Below the pieces are notes generated by a model. It ran no database searches and was not told where the DNA came from. It was given only the letters and a program-made list of their open reading frames with translations. The translations under genes and the position numbers were made by a program. From CAZUVM01 sp964623885 (GTDB lineage: Bacteria > Verrucomicrobiota > Verrucomicrobiia > Limisphaerales > UBA8199), in contig CAZUVM010000009.1 of the NCBI GenBank assembly GCA_964623885.1, positions 12,853 to 76,852 of the forward strand: DNA of 64,000 bases, given 5' to 3'. Positions 16,446-24,617 of the stretch are shown here, one piece after another; position 1 is the first letter of the stretch; every line of letters starts with the position of its first letter.

Positions 16446-19400
16446 ATGATCAAAAAACTAGTCGCACAGATCCCCTGTAAACACGTGCTGGCTGGTCTGG
16501 CCGTAGGTTTGCTCCTCGCCATACCTTGCCTTGCCCAAGACACTAATGCTCCCGAGGTGATGAAGCCGACGGTGGTCACCGGCTCCTACATCCCCACGGC
16601 GGAAACCGTCGGCCCCGCCCCGGTGCAGACGCTCTCCACCGAGCAGATTCAGCAGGCCGGCACGGCCGATTCGCTGCTGACGATCAAGAAACTCGTGCCC
16701 GGCTTCACGGGTTCGGGCAATTACCTGGGCAGCGTCAACAACAACGTCAACATCGGCGCCGGGTTCCAGGCGTTCACCGGACAGTCTTACGCTCAGATCC
16801 GCAATCTGCCAACCCTGGTTTTGCTGGATGGTCAGCGGCTGACCACCAGCGCCCTGAGCGGCGCCCAGGCCGTGGACTTGAACACCATCCCGCTCTCCAT
16901 GATTGAGCGAATCGAGGTGCTCAAAGACGGGGCTTCCGCCCAGTACGGCTCGGACGCCATTGGGGGTGTCATTAATATTATCACCAAGAAAAACTGGAAC
17001 GGTTTTGAAGTGGGTGGCAGATACGGATTTCCAACCGAGAGCCCCAGCGACCATGGTAGCTCTTACAAGGCCTACATTGTGGGCGGGGCCTCTACTGATA
17101 CGACCCGCTTCACCATGGGCGGTGAGATCTACCATCAGAACGAGCTACTCACCAAAGACCGGGAGTTCGCGTCTCTTGGGCCATCCGGCCTTGAAGCCGC
17201 CGGTATCGCTCCAGCGGTTGCCTACCTGAGTCCGAGTTTCCCAGGCAAAGTCCAGGATAGCGGTGGAGCTTGGATCCTGGCCGGCTCTCCTTTTGCCCAA
17301 GGCCTGCCTGGGTACAACCCTGCGATAGTAAAGCCGCCAAAGTTCGGCACCAACCAGTTTGCCACCGTTTCCGCTTACAATGCGTACGCCGCAGCTAACG
17401 GTTACCCGGGTGGTGTGTATCTCCCGTTCAGCACCAGCACTCTTCTCAATACTACCGAATTCGGAACGACCTCGATCCTCGAGCAGGAGCGCCGCCAATT
17501 CTGGGCCAACTTCGAGCATGACCTCTATCCCGACTGGCTGACCGTCTACACTAGCTTCAATTACTCCGATAACACGGCCTCGGGCCAATTGGCACCCTCT
17601 CCTGTGATTGCGCTATATAACCCGGCGGCTGGTTATCAAATTGCCGTGCCAGGCAACAACCCTTATAACCCCTTTGGAATTGATTTGGGCGCCAACGGTG
17701 TGCAATCACCACGTATCCGCAGCCGGTTCGTGGACTCCGGCAACCGTATCTTTGATACCTTCCAGGACACCTATAATTGGGTCGGCGGTCTGAAGGGCAA
17801 GATCACGCCTGACTATAGTTACGACACTTCCTTCGATTACAGCCACAGCCGTGAGGAACAGCAAACGCGCAACGCGATCAACGGTGCATCACTGAATCAG
17901 GCTTTGACTCCGCTGACCGATGCCGCTGGAAATCCCGTTCTGGATGGGTCGGGCCGGCCGCTTAGCCAGCTGGTGGATGCCAACGGCAATAATCTTCCGG
18001 TTTACAACATTTTTGCCGGGTCGCTTACTCCGGGTGCCAGTGGCAACGCGCCCGATACTATCAGAGCCCTTCAAACAACCCTGTTCACCTGGGGTGAATC
18101 CGAACTGTGGAGCGCACAAGGCGTGATCAACGGCACACCCCTCGAGCTTCCCGCCGGAAAGCTGGGGTTCGCTGCCGGTGGACAGTTCATTCATGAGGAC
18201 ATTACACTGCAAGTGGATGGCCTGACTAAGGCCGGCTTGGTTCCCGGCCTCAACCCTCAAGCCAGCTTCGCGGGTGGCTCACGCGAGACCGGTGCCGGTT
18301 TTGTGGAAGTCCGCATCCCTGTGCTCAGCAAAGTGCAGGATATCCCGGCCCTTTATGACGTCGAGATCGACGCGGCTGGACGATACCAATCTTTCGATCC
18401 GGGTGGTAGCGCCGCGGTACCCAAGGTCGGTCTCCGCTGGCAGCCAATCGATGAGCAAGTGACGCTGCGCGCCAACTACAACAAAGGATTCAGTGCTCCG
18501 TCCATCTGGAACCTGTTCGGCCCCGATTTCGTCAGCAATCCCGCTATCAACACGCCAGGCGGCTCCGGCCAGGTCACGACCGAAACCCGTGCCAACCCGA
18601 ATCTGGAGCCGCAGGACTCAGAACAATTTGGTGGCGGCATTGTTATCTCGCCTAAGGCGATCAAGAACCTCACGGTCTCAGCAGACTATTATCATGTTGA
18701 CCTCACCAAGGTGCCGGTGGCGGATGCTCAAGGCGCTGCCAATAGTTTGAATGCCCTGGGTTCGGCATCGCCGTTCGCTCCTGGGTTCACCTTCTTCGAT
18801 GGCACCCGCCTCACAACCACCACTCCCAATCAGGTGACTCCCGACAACTGGGGCAACTTGATTATCCCATGGTCGGGTACCGGCCGGCAAAGGGTCGAAG
18901 GCATCGATTTCGGCCTGCATTACGGACTCCCGCTTCCGGAGTCGGCTGGGAAGCTCTCCCTCGACAGCACGGCCAATCTCATATTGGCTCACCAGCTCTC
19001 GACTGGCCAGGGTCGGCCTCTGTTCAACTATGAGGGAACCTATACGACGATCCAGGGCCTGATCCCGGCTTGGAGCGTTAATGCGATGGTGACCTATCAA
19101 TACCAGGGATTCACCGCGACGGTTGGTTTCAATTACCTGCCGCAGATGAGCGATCCGGGCGGCTTGTTCCCGGAATACAACTCAGGCAGCCAGGGATTGA
19201 CGCTGAACGGCCAGGCTTACACGATTAAGGAGTACTACACGATCGATATCCAGTTGGCCTACGAATTCGGCAAAGGCAAAGTCGAAGGCCGGCAATGGTA
19301 TGATGGCACACGAGTGGCCGTCGGTTGCAACAACATCGCCGACATGCAGCCGCCGCTCATTCCGTCGGCCGTCGAGGACAACACCGACAAGAACAACTAC

Positions 19401-19448
19401 GACGTGCTTGGACGTTTCGTCTACTTCGAAGTCTCGAAGAAGTTCTAA
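16446..19448 (+). CDS. TonB-dependent outer-membrane receptor
   Basis: A 1000-residue outer-membrane barrel protein that imports a bound ligand using TonB energy. A signal peptide (to about residue 31, ending LAIPCLAQD) is followed by a possible TonB box (PTVVTGSYIP) and a plug domain. The plug has VQTLSTEQIQQAGTADSLLTIKKLVPGF, then IERIEVLKDGASAQYGSDAIGGVINI, the usual plug signature. A long beta-barrel then ends in an aromatic C-terminus (FVYFEVSKKF) suited to BAM recognition. The motif set resembles the vitamin B12/siderophore and carbohydrate receptor group, and the ligand is not predictable. It sits divergent from its own tonB-exb genes and ends in a strong terminator. Confidence 0.93.
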   Translation: MIKKLVAQIPCKHVLAGLAVGLLLAIPCLAQDTNAPEVMKPTVVTGSYIPTAETVGPAPVQTLSTEQIQQAGTADSLLTIKKLVPGFTGSGNYLGSVNNNVNIGAGFQAFTGQSYAQIRNLPTLVLLDGQRLTTSALSGAQAVDLNTIPLSMIERIEVLKDGASAQYGSDAIGGVINIITKKNWNGFEVGGRYGFPTESPSDHGSSYKAYIVGGASTDTTRFTMGGEIYHQNELLTKDREFASLGPSGLEAAGIAPAVAYLSPSFPGKVQDSGGAWILAGSPFAQGLPGYNPAIVKPPKFGTNQFATVSAYNAYAAANGYPGGVYLPFSTSTLLNTTEFGTTSILEQERRQFWANFEHDLYPDWLTVYTSFNYSDNTASGQLAPSPVIALYNPAAGYQIAVPGNNPYNPFGIDLGANGVQSPRIRSRFVDSGNRIFDTFQDTYNWVGGLKGKITPDYSYDTSFDYSHSREEQQTRNAINGASLNQALTPLTDAAGNPVLDGSGRPLSQLVDANGNNLPVYNIFAGSLTPGASGNAPDTIRALQTTLFTWGESELWSAQGVINGTPLELPAGKLGFAAGGQFIHEDITLQVDGLTKAGLVPGLNPQASFAGGSRETGAGFVEVRIPVLSKVQDIPALYDVEIDAAGRYQSFDPGGSAAVPKVGLRWQPIDEQVTLRANYNKGFSAPSIWNLFGPDFVSNPAINTPGGSGQVTTETRANPNLEPQDSEQFGGGIVISPKAIKNLTVSADYYHVDLTKVPVADAQGAANSLNALGSASPFAPGFTFFDGTRLTTTTPNQVTPDNWGNLIIPWSGTGRQRVEGIDFGLHYGLPLPESAGKLSLDSTANLILAHQLSTGQGRPLFNYEGTYTTIQGLIPAWSVNAMVTYQYQGFTATVGFNYLPQMSDPGGLFPEYNSGSQGLTLNGQAYTIKEYYTIDIQLAYEFGKGKVEGRQWYDGTRVAVGCNNIADMQPPLIPSAVEDNTDKNNYDVLGRFVYFEVSKKF

Positions 19449-19466
19449 TATTTCAGTTCCTCAATC

Positions 19467-19503
19467 AGGGGCCGAATCCCACCGGGGTTCGGCCCCTTTT
19501 TGA
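19467..19503 (+). terminator. Rho-independent terminator after the TonB-dependent receptor
   Basis: AGGGGCCGAA at 19467-19476 pairs perfectly with TTCGGCCCCT at 19488-19497 across an 11-nt loop. A run of T follows from 19497. It lies 19 bases after the receptor stop codon, which is the classic position and form of an intrinsic terminator. Confidence 0.9.
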
Positions 19504-19562
19504 TTGAAAAAGTCCTAACAAGGGAGCATAGTAAAGACTACACAACGGGATTCGGCGAAATT

Positions 19563-19883
19563 ATGAAACTCACTTCATTATTCCTGGCGTTAACGAGTGC
19601 CGCCGTCCTGAGCGCCTCGGCGGCTGACCAGCCAAAAGACAGTTCGGCGACCACCTCGACCAAACCGGCCGTGGTGGAAAAAAGCAAAACCAAACCAGCA
19701 AAGACCGACACAAAGCAGCGCCATGGTGCGGTCACGGGCTCGTTGATCCCACAAGGTTACCGGGAGTCTGGAAGAATCACCGACCTTTCCAGCCCTCTCT
19801 ATGTCATCAATTCGGACGCGATCGCTCGGTCCGGCGCAGCTAATCTAAGCCAGGCGCTCATCCATACCGGGTTCCACCGGTAA
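19563..19883 (+). CDS. Small secreted protein resembling an isolated TonB-receptor plug start
   Basis: A 106-residue protein from ATG 19563. It has a signal peptide (KLTSLFLALTSAAVLSASAA) and a Lys/Thr/Ser-rich linker. The C-terminal segment VTGSLIPQGYRESGRITD...SPLYVINSDAIARSGAANLSQALIH looks like the first strand and helix of a receptor plug (compare the VVTGSYIP and VQTLSTEQIQQAGTADSL segments of the receptor just upstream). It then stops before any barrel. It could be a receptor remnant or a genuine small periplasmic protein. The intact signal peptide and clean stop favour the latter slightly. Confidence 0.6.
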   Translation: MKLTSLFLALTSAAVLSASAADQPKDSSATTSTKPAVVEKSKTKPAKTDTKQRHGAVTGSLIPQGYRESGRITDLSSPLYVINSDAIARSGAANLSQALIHTGFHR

Positions 19884-20169
19884 GGTGAAAACACTTGGGT
19901 CGGAGCGGACTCGCCCGCGACGGGAGTTAGCCAAACTGGAAACGGTTGTGGCACCGTGAGCGGGTAAACAGGTGGTTTATAACTGCCGGACTCGGATCTC
20001 ATCGTCGACCCGGCTCACGTAGGTCGCAACAGTAGCTCGCAAGGCGCTTGAGCCTATACCGCGCAGGCGCTATCCTGCCCGCATGAACAGCCACCGACTG
20101 GTTTCACTGGCGAAACGGCCTAAACCCCTTTCTGGTGATCGCAAACCAGCGCTGGTCACCGCCTTCCCG

Positions 20170-20841
20170 ATGAGTTCCCTTTCCCTTATTTTTGCCGTCG
20201 CCTGCGTGATGCTTTTGCCCGCCGGAATGGCCTTCGCCCAGGATACCAACGTCGAAATCTCTAAATCCCGCCTCGAAGAACTCGAACGAAAAGAGAAAGA
20301 GCTCGATCGATTAAAGGGCGATTTGAACAAAACCAAAGACGAAAACCGTCAGCTCAAGGAACAGAAAGAAGAAGCGGTCAAGACCTCATCCGTCGAGCCT
20401 CTCACCCGTCCCGTGGTTACGCATACCAACGCGGCGATTGCCACCCTGCCTCCGCTTCAAGCTGATTCGGTAGTTGAATCGATGGACCTGGCCGAGTACT
20501 ACCGGGCCGATGCTGCGTCGGCCGATCAACACTTCCGTAAGAAGAAATTCCTGGTTCGTGGCGAAATCGTCGGCTTCGAAAAACCGCTTCTCATGCGGAA
20601 CTACCGGATCCTCCTCAAAGTGCCCGATCGCGAGACCAGGGTGATTTGCGACTTCCTGCCGCCGGAAAAATCAAACGCCGTGTTTGCTTCGGATCACGGC
20701 AGCAAGCTGGTGGCGCAGTATGGCGACAACCGCGTCGTGCTGGCCAAGCTGGGCCAGGTTGTCCAGGTCAAAGGCGAATGCCACGGCCTCTCCGGCCATG
20801 AGGTCATGATCTACGGTTGGCAGATGATACCCGCGCCATAA
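20170..20841 (+). CDS. Secreted coiled-coil protein with OB-fold (tRNA_anti-like) domain
   Basis: From ATG 20170 the protein has 223 residues and begins with a typical signal peptide (SSLSLIFAVACVMLLPAGMAFAQ). A further in-frame ATG at 20083 would add 29 basic residues and cannot be excluded. Residues about 33-75 form a charged coiled coil (RLEELERKEKELDRLKGDLNK). The C-terminal ~125 residues (YYRADAASADQHFRKKKFLVRGEIVGFEK to the end) match the OB-fold type called tRNA_anti-like, found in many secreted bacterial proteins of unknown function. No enzymatic residues are evident. It is probably periplasmic. Confidence 0.72.
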   Translation: MSSLSLIFAVACVMLLPAGMAFAQDTNVEISKSRLEELERKEKELDRLKGDLNKTKDENRQLKEQKEEAVKTSSVEPLTRPVVTHTNAAIATLPPLQADSVVESMDLAEYYRADAASADQHFRKKKFLVRGEIVGFEKPLLMRNYRILLKVPDRETRVICDFLPPEKSNAVFASDHGSKLVAQYGDNRVVLAKLGQVVQVKGECHGLSGHEVMIYGWQMIPAP

Positions 20842-20934
20842 CGCGCGGGGCGGCGCTGCTCACGGGATTGTGCCGTCAACAGAGTCGACCTTTGAAGGCG
20901 GGCTCCAGGATGGGACCGATCCCTGCCAACGTGG

Positions 20935-21834
20935 TTACTCTCCGAAAAACGGGAACAGTTTCTTGAGTTCCGCTTGATCCGGGCGTCGACCGTATTCGCA
21001 AAGTTCAAAGGCTTCGGCGTGCTGGATGGAGGCGGCTTTCTCTGAGCCATAGAATTCGGCCAGCTTGGAGTGAAAGCGTTGGGCCTGGTTGCGGTAACGT
21101 TGCTCGAAGTTGGCGCGGACCTGGCGTTTGCGTTCCTTTTGTTTGGCCGGATCGGCAGGGATTAAATCCGCTGAGCCGTTGGCGCCGCCTTCGTAAAACT
21201 GGGATTCAAGGGCGTCGAGAGCGTCGAGGCGCCGGTCAATGACGGAGTCGATCGACACGGCAACATCCGGCCGAAAGGGATTCGGTTTCTGGAACGAATC
21301 GGGATAATAAAAGAACACGGGGTTGTGCTTCAGATAAGGCACATCCGGGCAAAAGAACGGCACAGTGACCATATAAGCGGCGTCCTGCACAAGCACGGCC
21401 GTGTAACGGTGATCGGGATGGTAATCATTAGGCCGCGGGCTCATGACAATGTCGGCTTTCCATTCGCGAATGAGCCGGGTTATTAAGCGTCGATTTTCCA
21501 GCGTGGGCAGCAGCTCGCCGTCGTGGATATCGAGCACTTCGCTGGTAACGCCCAGGATTTTATCAGCCTGCTCGGCTTCGGCTTTGCGGCGTCTGGCCAG
21601 TGGCCCGCCGGCCTCGCGCCAATGGCCGATGTCGCCATTGGTGACCGAGACGAGTTTAACCTTGTGCCCCTTGGCCGCCCACATCGCGGCCACGCCCCCG
21701 GCCTGGAGCTCACAATCGTCCGGGTGAGCGCCGAAACAAATAATGCGCAGGATGCCGTCCTCAGGCGGCGTGGCGGCGGTGGCGGCCAACAGAGAGACGG
21801 AAGCGATGAGAGAGCCGAGCAGAAGAGTTCTCAT
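20935..21834 (-). CDS. Secreted PIG-L/LmbE family deacetylase
   Basis: PIG-L enzymes are zinc-dependent N-deacetylases of GlcNAc-type substrates. The 299-residue protein starts with a signal peptide (RTLLLGSLIASVSLLAATAA). The first zinc motif is FGAHPDDCELQAGG near 33-46, and the second metal/substrate motif is NDYHPDHRYTA. Between them is the usual DGELLPTLENRRLITRLIREWKADIV segment. Export suggests action on cell-surface or external amino sugars, but the substrate is unknown. The gene stands alone between unrelated neighbours. Confidence 0.85.
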   Translation of the reverse strand: MRTLLLGSLIASVSLLAATAATPPEDGILRIICFGAHPDDCELQAGGVAAMWAAKGHKVKLVSVTNGDIGHWREAGGPLARRRKAEAEQADKILGVTSEVLDIHDGELLPTLENRRLITRLIREWKADIVMSPRPNDYHPDHRYTAVLVQDAAYMVTVPFFCPDVPYLKHNPVFFYYPDSFQKPNPFRPDVAVSIDSVIDRRLDALDALESQFYEGGANGSADLIPADPAKQKERKRQVRANFEQRYRNQAQRFHSKLAEFYGSEKAASIQHAEAFELCEYGRRPDQAELKKLFPFFGE

Positions 21835-21923
21835 GCGCGCAGTGTGAGAAAGCAGCGCGGCGATGACAATGATTTAAGGCGACGGACTAACGGGTCCGGA
21901 TGACCCTGCTCCGAGCGTTTCTC

Positions 21924-22060
21924 TAGGAACGTGTTTGGGAAATGCTGAAGTTGAGCCGGAGTGCCGCATGGCGAGGTTGCAGTTTCCGCTTGGGCAGCGT
22001 TCCGGCCGCCGCGAGCGGGGACCGCTCGCGCTCCGTCAGCATTTCCAAACACGCTCTACG
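21924..22060. mobile_element. Short element with 18-19-bp terminal inverted repeats (MITE/REP-like)
   Basis: CGTGTTTGGGAAATGCTGA at 21930-21948 is matched by the reverse complement of TCAGCATTTCCAAACACG at 22036-22053, differing by one inserted G. Similarity continues a few bases outward (CTAGGAACGTG against GTAGAGCGTG). The ~135-bp interior has no plausible gene. It contains the GCGAGCGG palindrome also found at 4067. The size, inverted ends and lack of coding capacity fit a non-autonomous element. Mobility is inferred. Confidence 0.6.
21999..22030. repeat. Palindromic repeat (GCGAGCGG family, copy 2)
   Basis: This is the reverse complement of the repeat at 4067-4098, matching about 29 of 32 positions. 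The 19-bp hairpin GCGAGCGGGGACCGCTCGC is exact. It lies inside the inverted-repeat element at 21924-22060. Confidence 0.65.
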
Positions 22061-22078
22061 GTGGTAGCTTATTCCAGG

Positions 22079-22783
22079 TCAAAGCGAGCGGAACCATCGA
22101 TCCCAGCGCGGCTTCCAATAATGACCATGATCGAATGACAACGCGATCGCTGTCGCGTGACCCACGATCCGCCAGCGCTCGACGGTCCCATAATATCGGG
22201 AGTCAAAGCTGTCGTCGCGGTTGTCCCCCATCATGAAGTATTCCCCGGCGGGCACAACGAATGGCCCAAAATCGCGCCGCGCCGGTACGCCAGGAATCGC
22301 AGCTACAGCGTGGTCGCGTCCGGGCAGTTGCTCTTCGGCGTAAACCTGTGCTGCGCGATCTGCAGAGCTGACATCGCGCACCCGGGACTCATCGAGCGGG
22401 CCGTAATCCACTGCTTGGCTGTTTAAAAACAGCCGGTCTTTTCGCAGTTCGATGGTATCACCTGGCAACCCGATCACCCGCTTCACCAGCCTCTGGCCGT
22501 CGTAGGGTGAATAGAAGACCACGACATCGCCTCGCTTAGGATTGCCCCATCGGGCGATATGCCAGGTCGTGAACGGGACCTTTAGATCGTATGCCAGCTT
22601 GTTTACGTAGACGCGATCCCCTTCCAAAATTGTCGGTTTCATCGACCCGGTCGGCACATCGTTCCAATCCGCGAAAGACGATCGGATGGAGAAAACGATG
22701 AGTCCCAAAACCAGCAAGGGCCGGATTTCCTTGCGCCACCAGTAGCGTGCCTTTTGACGTAGAATCGCAGAGGTCATGTCCAT
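22079..22783 (-). CDS. lepB: Signal peptidase I
   Basis: This enzyme cleaves signal peptides at the periplasmic face of the inner membrane. The 234 residues contain one N-terminal membrane anchor (RPLLVLGLIVFSIRSSF). Box B has the catalytic serine S47 (VPTGSMKPTILEGD). Box D has the catalytic lysine at about 101 (LVKRVIGLPGDT). The GDNRDDSFDSRYYG motif of box E completes the set. The start at 22783 could instead be the Met two codons later. It is followed on the same strand by no close gene. higA lies upstream with a 71-bp gap. Confidence 0.94.
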   Translation of the reverse strand: MDMTSAILRQKARYWWRKEIRPLLVLGLIVFSIRSSFADWNDVPTGSMKPTILEGDRVYVNKLAYDLKVPFTTWHIARWGNPKRGDVVVFYSPYDGQRLVKRVIGLPGDTIELRKDRLFLNSQAVDYGPLDESRVRDVSSADRAAQVYAEEQLPGRDHAVAAIPGVPARRDFGPFVVPAGEYFMMGDNRDDSFDSRYYGTVERWRIVGHATAIALSFDHGHYWKPRWDRWFRSL

Positions 22784-22854
22784 TGGACGTTCTGGGCGTC
22801 GCCGCGTTCAAAAGGGCACTCGCGTTCAGTGAATTGTTAGTCAGATCCAGTGGT

Positions 22855-23148
22855 CTACGCTGCGAGCGGCCGGACCTCTCTCTGGATAACCGACAGCTTC
22901 TCATATCTGGCGCGGCGCAGTTCGTATTCGCTCTGCAAATTGAGCCAGAACTGGGCGTCAATGCCGAAGTACAAACCGAGCCGCAACGCGGTGTCTGCGG
23001 TAATGCTGCGTTTGCCGGTCACGATTAGTTGCAAGGTGGGCTGTGGAATGCCGGAATCTTTGGCTACTCGATACACCGTGAGCTGGTTGGGTCTTATGAA
23101 TTCCGTAAGCAGAATTTCGCCCGGTGACAATACTCGAATCTTTTTCAT
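22855..23148 (-). CDS. higA: HigA-family antitoxin (XRE helix-turn-helix)
   Basis: A 97-residue DNA-binding antitoxin that neutralises HigB and represses its own operon. The N-terminal LSPGEILLTEFIRP is characteristic of HigA. The helix-turn-helix follows (LTVYRVAKDSGIPQPTLQLIVTGKRSITADTALRLGLYFG), then FWLNLQSEYELRRA. It lies directly downstream of higB with two bases between the genes, the toxin-first order typical of hig loci. The probable operator is the inverted repeat at 23456-23478. Confidence 0.93.
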   Translation of the reverse strand: MKKIRVLSPGEILLTEFIRPNQLTVYRVAKDSGIPQPTLQLIVTGKRSITADTALRLGLYFGIDAQFWLNLQSEYELRRARYEKLSVIQREVRPLAA

Positions 23149-23150
23149 GC

Positions 23151-23432
23151 TTAATGATAATCAATAATTTTGACGTTATGTGCGTTGCCGCCTCTCCATA
23201 CAAAACAGATCCGCCATTGGCGGTTGACTCGGATGCTGTGCTGACCCTTGCGGTCACCTTTTAGCGCTTCCAGCCGATTGCCGGGTGGCACCAGCATGTT
23301 GTCGAGCCGCACCGCCGCGTTCAGCAGCCTCAGCTTCGTTAGAGCAGATTCCTGAATGCTGGCCGGCAATTTCCGGGAATATTCACCGTTCCAAACTTTT
23401 TCTGTTTCGCGATCGCCGAAACTTACGATCAT
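23151..23432 (-). CDS. higB: HigB/RelE-family toxin (mRNA interferase)
   Basis: A 93-residue RelE-superfamily toxin that cleaves mRNA on the ribosome. Recognisable features are SFGDRETEKVWNGEYSRKLP at the N-terminus, PPGNRLEALKGDRKGQHSIRVNRQWRICFVW in the middle, and the terminal IIDYH. The catalytic basic residues and C-terminal His are present, so the toxin is probably active. It is the first gene of the pair, placed between lepB and uppP, two essential envelope genes. Confidence 0.93.
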   Translation of the reverse strand: MIVSFGDRETEKVWNGEYSRKLPASIQESALTKLRLLNAAVRLDNMLVPPGNRLEALKGDRKGQHSIRVNRQWRICFVWRGGNAHNVKIIDYH

Positions 23433-23455
23433 TGAAAGAAGCTAGACCAGGCAGG

Positions 23456-23478
23456 ATATATTCGTCAAGAGAATATAT
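23456..23478. promoter_or_regulatory. Probable HigA operator upstream of higBA
   Basis: ATATATTC at 23456-23463 and GAATATAT at 23471-23478 form a perfect 8-bp inverted repeat with a 7-nt spacer. It is centred about 35 bases upstream of the higB start in an AT-rich patch that also suits a promoter. XRE antitoxins usually bind such palindromes at their own promoter. HigA binding here is inferred. Confidence 0.55.
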
Positions 23479-23560
23479 TGCAAAAAGATGCCCTCGCGGG
23501 AATTTAATCAAGTGCGGCAAAGGGGTCAGACGCCAACGACCGGGAGGATCGTCAGAACTG

Positions 23561-24358
23561 TCAACCTCTCAAAACGAGCCAGCCGATCACCGCGGCTAAA
23601 GCGATGCGATACCACCCAAACAACACAAACGTATGCGTTTGGATGTACCGCAGGAGCCATTTCACCGCAATAAACGAGACGATTGCCGAAACAACGAACC
23701 CCAGCAACACCATGTCCCAGTGCTCAGGCGGCGTGCCGGGAAGCGGATGGTGGAGAGCCTTAAAAATCTTCAACCCTCCAGCAGCCAACATCGTCGGAAT
23801 GCCCACCAGGAAACAGAATTCGGTTGCTGCGGGACGAGTCAAACCCAGCAGTAGACAAAACAATATGGTCACACCCGAACGTGAAGCCCCTGGGAATACG
23901 GCGGCGATGAGTTGCCCTATGCCGACGGCGATGGCTATGGTCCAAGTCACTTCATCCTTCAACGTTCTGCCACGAAGCCAGGCCTCCACCAAAACAAACC
24001 CTATCCCACCTATCAATAGCGCCAGGGCAACCGGTCCCAGTTCCTCCGGCAGTTTGAAACCGCGTTTGTCCAGGATGTACCCACCAATCCCGGTCAGCAC
24101 AAAAGCCAGGATTAACTTGGCCGCGTAATCCTGCGTTCGTTTCTCGCGCCAGTTAAACAGGAATTGGTGGAACCGCTCGCGAAAAAGCGGGATCACGGCC
24201 AGCACCGCGCCGGATTGAATGACGATGTTGAAAAGATCAGTTTGTTTCGTGTGCAACCAGCGCTCAGCAATGAGCAGATGGCCGGTCGAAGATACCGGCA
24301 GGAACTCGGTTATCCCTTCCACAATACCGAGTACAACGATCACGAACCAAAGTGGCAT
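23561..24358 (-). CDS. uppP: Undecaprenyl-diphosphate phosphatase
   Basis: This enzyme recycles the lipid carrier of peptidoglycan synthesis by dephosphorylating undecaprenyl diphosphate (BacA family). The start at ATG 24358 (MPLWFVIVVLGIVEGITEF) gives 265 residues, the usual size. An upstream in-frame ATG at 24427 adds a non-family segment. The two family motifs are present: GIVEGITEFLPVSSTGHLL at the N-terminus and PGASRSGVTI in the second half. There are about eight membrane segments. It is transcribed on the same strand as, and upstream of, higBA. Confidence 0.95.
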   Translation of the reverse strand: MPLWFVIVVLGIVEGITEFLPVSSTGHLLIAERWLHTKQTDLFNIVIQSGAVLAVIPLFRERFHQFLFNWREKRTQDYAAKLILAFVLTGIGGYILDKRGFKLPEELGPVALALLIGGIGFVLVEAWLRGRTLKDEVTWTIAIAVGIGQLIAAVFPGASRSGVTILFCLLLGLTRPAATEFCFLVGIPTMLAAGGLKIFKALHHPLPGTPPEHWDMVLLGFVVSAIVSFIAVKWLLRYIQTHTFVLFGWYRIALAAVIGWLVLRG

Positions 24359-24486
24359 CCGGCTAAAAACGAAAAAGCAGCAACGAAGGCAAGGGAAAAC
24401 AGGCCCCAAGCCGCAGGCCTCAGTCACTTATGAGGGAAGGGTTTTAACCGCTAATACAACGCTAATAAAAGCGAATCATTGGTGGC

Positions 24487-24598
24487 TAGCGTCCCGTCTC
24501 ACAAATGAATGGATTTATTTTCAACATGAGGAAACAGAGCATTTCTCTCCGTTTTCTCCTGTTCAAATAATTCCAGTTGTTTGTGAGACGCTACACTA
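24487..24598. mobile_element. 112-bp imperfect palindrome flanked by 9-bp direct repeats
   Basis: The two halves pair along almost their whole length. TAGCGTCCCGTCTCACAAA at the left corresponds to the reverse complement of TTTGTGAGACGCTACACTA at the right. Inner blocks TTATTTTCAACATGAGGAAAC and GTTTTCTCCTGTTCAAATAA also pair, leaving a central loop around AGAGCATTTCTCT. CTAGCGTCC occurs at 24486-24494 and again at 24596-24604, as a target duplication might. It contains no gene. A MITE-like or hairpin repeat is the best reading, and transcription readthrough would make a long stem-loop RNA. Confidence 0.6.
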
Positions 24599-24617
24599 GC
24601 GTCCGGAACCACCGGAT

